Position numbers and translations under genes: made by a program. From Sphingomonadaceae bacterium (GTDB taxonomy: Bacteria; Pseudomonadota; Alphaproteobacteria; Sphingomonadales; Sphingomonadaceae): a stretch of DNA of 7,411 bases. Shown here one piece after another: positions 6,524 to 7,411 of this stretch (position 1 is its first letter; each line of letters begins with the position of its first letter). The stretch spans positions 1 through 7,411 of the forward strand of contig RFSU01000120.1 in assembly GCA_009923795.1 (NCBI GenBank), read 5' to 3'. The notes below the pieces were generated by a model. It did not search any database, had not been told where the DNA came from, and saw nothing but the letters and a program-made list of their open reading frames with translations.

Positions 6524-7275
6524 AGGCTCTCCATCAATCTGGCGGTAACGTCTGTCAGCAGTACAAGATCCGTGTCACGTGACAAACGATGGTCCCCATC
6601 CTTGATCAGGTGAAGCTGCACATCGGCTGAACAAAGCTGTTCTGTGATACGCAGCGCAATCTCCCAAGGTACATCGGGGTCTTGCTGCCCTTGCAGCAGA
6701 CGCACCGGGCAATCGATCTCAATCGGCGTGTCGAGCAGACACAGGCTCTGGCCTGAGTGCCAAAAGGCACTTGTGGTGACCATCGGCTCTGGCCCATAAT
6801 CGGATGGGCGCAACAGCCGGCCCTGCTGCTGGAGCGCTTCCTTTTCGGCAGGGCTAAAGCCCCATTGCGTAAAATCGGGCGCGGCCGCGATGCCGATCAT
6901 TCCGCGCACGCGCGCACCCAGATCGCGGGCCAGCAACAGGGCGAGCCACCCGCCCATGGAGGAACCAATCAGGACGACGGGACCGGGGGCCAATTGATCG
7001 ATCACCAGTCGTACATCATCGCGCCAGTTGGCAAGGGTTCCGTCCTCAAACGCGCCCTCGCTCTCTCCGCAACCTGCATAGTCGAGCCGGAGGAGCGCAT
7101 GGCCGGTTTGCTCTGCCCAAGCGTCGAGCGCGATGGCCTTGCTCCCCTGCATGTCCGATGCATAGCCGGGCAGAAAGACAAGAATGGGCCGATCTGCCCG
7201 GCCCAGCCTGTGGCGAACCGCAAGGTTCAGCCCATCGGCACGGCTGACCCATAGAGGCGCGGTCAAATCACCCAT
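6520..7275 (-). CDS. Alpha/beta hydrolase, ABHD10-like (acyl-thioesterase/esterase)
   Basis: This 251-aa alpha/beta-hydrolase-fold enzyme is presumably cytoplasmic, as it has no signal peptide. Motifs in order are FLPGYASDMQGSKA (34-47, oxyanion-hole loop), LRLDYAGCGESEG (62-74), the nucleophile elbow IGSSMGGW (103-110, with S106), CPVRLLQGQQDPDVPW (189-204, acid D199) and KDGDHRLS (225-232, H229). The triad is complete. The PGYxSDMxGxKA loop, the DYxGxGxSxG stretch, GSSMGGWL and the DPDVPW/GDHR ending closely resemble human ABHD10, a mitochondrial enzyme known to remove S-acyl groups from peroxiredoxin 5 cysteine and to cleave mycophenolic acid acyl-glucuronide. The bacterial substrate is not known. 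Its start overlaps the upstream gene by 13 nt and its stop overlaps the TPR gene by 4 nt, so the three are probably translated from one message. A weak ribosome site fits start by coupling. The fold and triad are firm; the ABHD10 relationship is recalled from motif similarity. Confidence 0.9.
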   Translation of the reverse strand: MGDLTAPLWVSRADGLNLAVRHRLGRADRPILVFLPGYASDMQGSKAIALDAWAEQTGHALLRLDYAGCGESEGAFEDGTLANWRDDVRLVIDQLAPGPVVLIGSSMGGWLALLLARDLGARVRGMIGIAAAPDFTQWGFSPAEKEALQQQGRLLRPSDYGPEPMVTTSAFWHSGQSLCLLDTPIEIDCPVRLLQGQQDPDVPWEIALRITEQLCSADVQLHLIKDGDHRLSRDTDLVLLTDVTARLMESL

Positions 7276-7411
7276 TCGATGGTCATGGCCTCTATGGTGG
7301 CGGCCTGTTTTGCGCCGCGCTTTTCAACCATGATGTTATGGAGACGGCGGATCGTGTCGCTGCCGCTCGTCACGCACCAAGCGTGGATAACCGCATGCAC
7401 CAGCGCCTTCA
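7263..7411 (-). CDS. Unrecognised protein, C-terminal 48 residues
   Basis: An open frame runs in from the right window edge and stops (TGA) 13 nt inside the alpha/beta hydrolase gene, in another frame. Forty-eight residues are visible: a helical-looking segment KALVHAVIHAWCV, then SGSDTIRRLHNIMVEKRG, then AKQAATIEAMTIEWVI. I cannot assign a family. It is listed because it has no stop on this strand from 7409 to 7265 while the other two minus-strand frames do, and because the overlap with the next start is the pattern of translationally coupled genes, already seen at the next junction downstream. The real gene start lies beyond the window. It could alternatively be a chance open frame, since only about 147 bases are visible. 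Confidence 0.55.
   Translation of the reverse strand, partial: KALVHAVIHAWCVTSGSDTIRRLHNIMVEKRGAKQAATIEAMTIEWVI

Noticed and set aside
1..7411. Mobile elements, defence genes, CRISPR, tRNA or other RNA genes
   Set aside because: All sizeable space is taken by metabolic genes. No transposase, integrase, repeat array, clover-leaf sequence or compositional island was seen, so no novel mobile or defence system is claimed.

Overview
The window looks like ordinary chromosome from an alphaproteobacterium, most likely a sphingomonad (Sphingomonadales). The grounds are a GC content that looks moderately high by eye, a FadD15-type acyl-CoA synthetase with the variant P-loop YTSGTGGAPRGV (which I recall from this group), and a short cysteine-bearing lipoprotein of a type I associate with sphingomonads. 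Genus-level placement is not possible from this sequence alone. No RNA genes, CRISPR arrays, insertion sequences, phage genes or origins were seen.

Left half, plus strand (1-4062): the 3' half of pyrD (class 2 dihydroorotate dehydrogenase, pyrimidine synthesis), then a complete secreted gamma-glutamyltransferase (ggt) 37 bp later, then a complete long-chain acyl-CoA synthetase. The last probably starts at a GTG (2269) preceded by GGGAGA rather than at the ATG at 2251.

Right half, minus strand (4059-7411), read from right to left: the C-terminus of an unrecognised protein overlaps the start of an ABHD10-like alpha/beta hydrolase by 13 nt. That gene overlaps a TPR-repeat protein by 4 nt (GTGA). 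After a 107-bp gap come gloA (glyoxalase I) and gloB (glyoxalase II), 10 bp apart, and about 20 bp later a small lipoprotein. The spacing suggests one or two operons, with the 107-bp gap the only place for an internal promoter. gloA and gloB together form the complete glutathione-dependent methylglyoxal detoxification route. The two halves converge with their stop codons overlapping by 4 bp (4059-4062), so there is no intergenic terminator between them.

A loose theme is glutathione and thioester chemistry: Ggt cleaves glutathione outside the cytoplasm, GloA/GloB use it as a cofactor via a lactoyl thioester, the ABHD10-like enzyme belongs to a family that cleaves acyl thioesters, and the acyl-CoA synthetase makes thioesters. 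This linkage is inference from position. I found no convincing undescribed system. The items most worth a second look are the unknown lipoprotein and unknown partial gene in the glyoxalase cluster, the ABHD10-like neighbour, and active-site variants in Ggt and the acyl-CoA synthetase.
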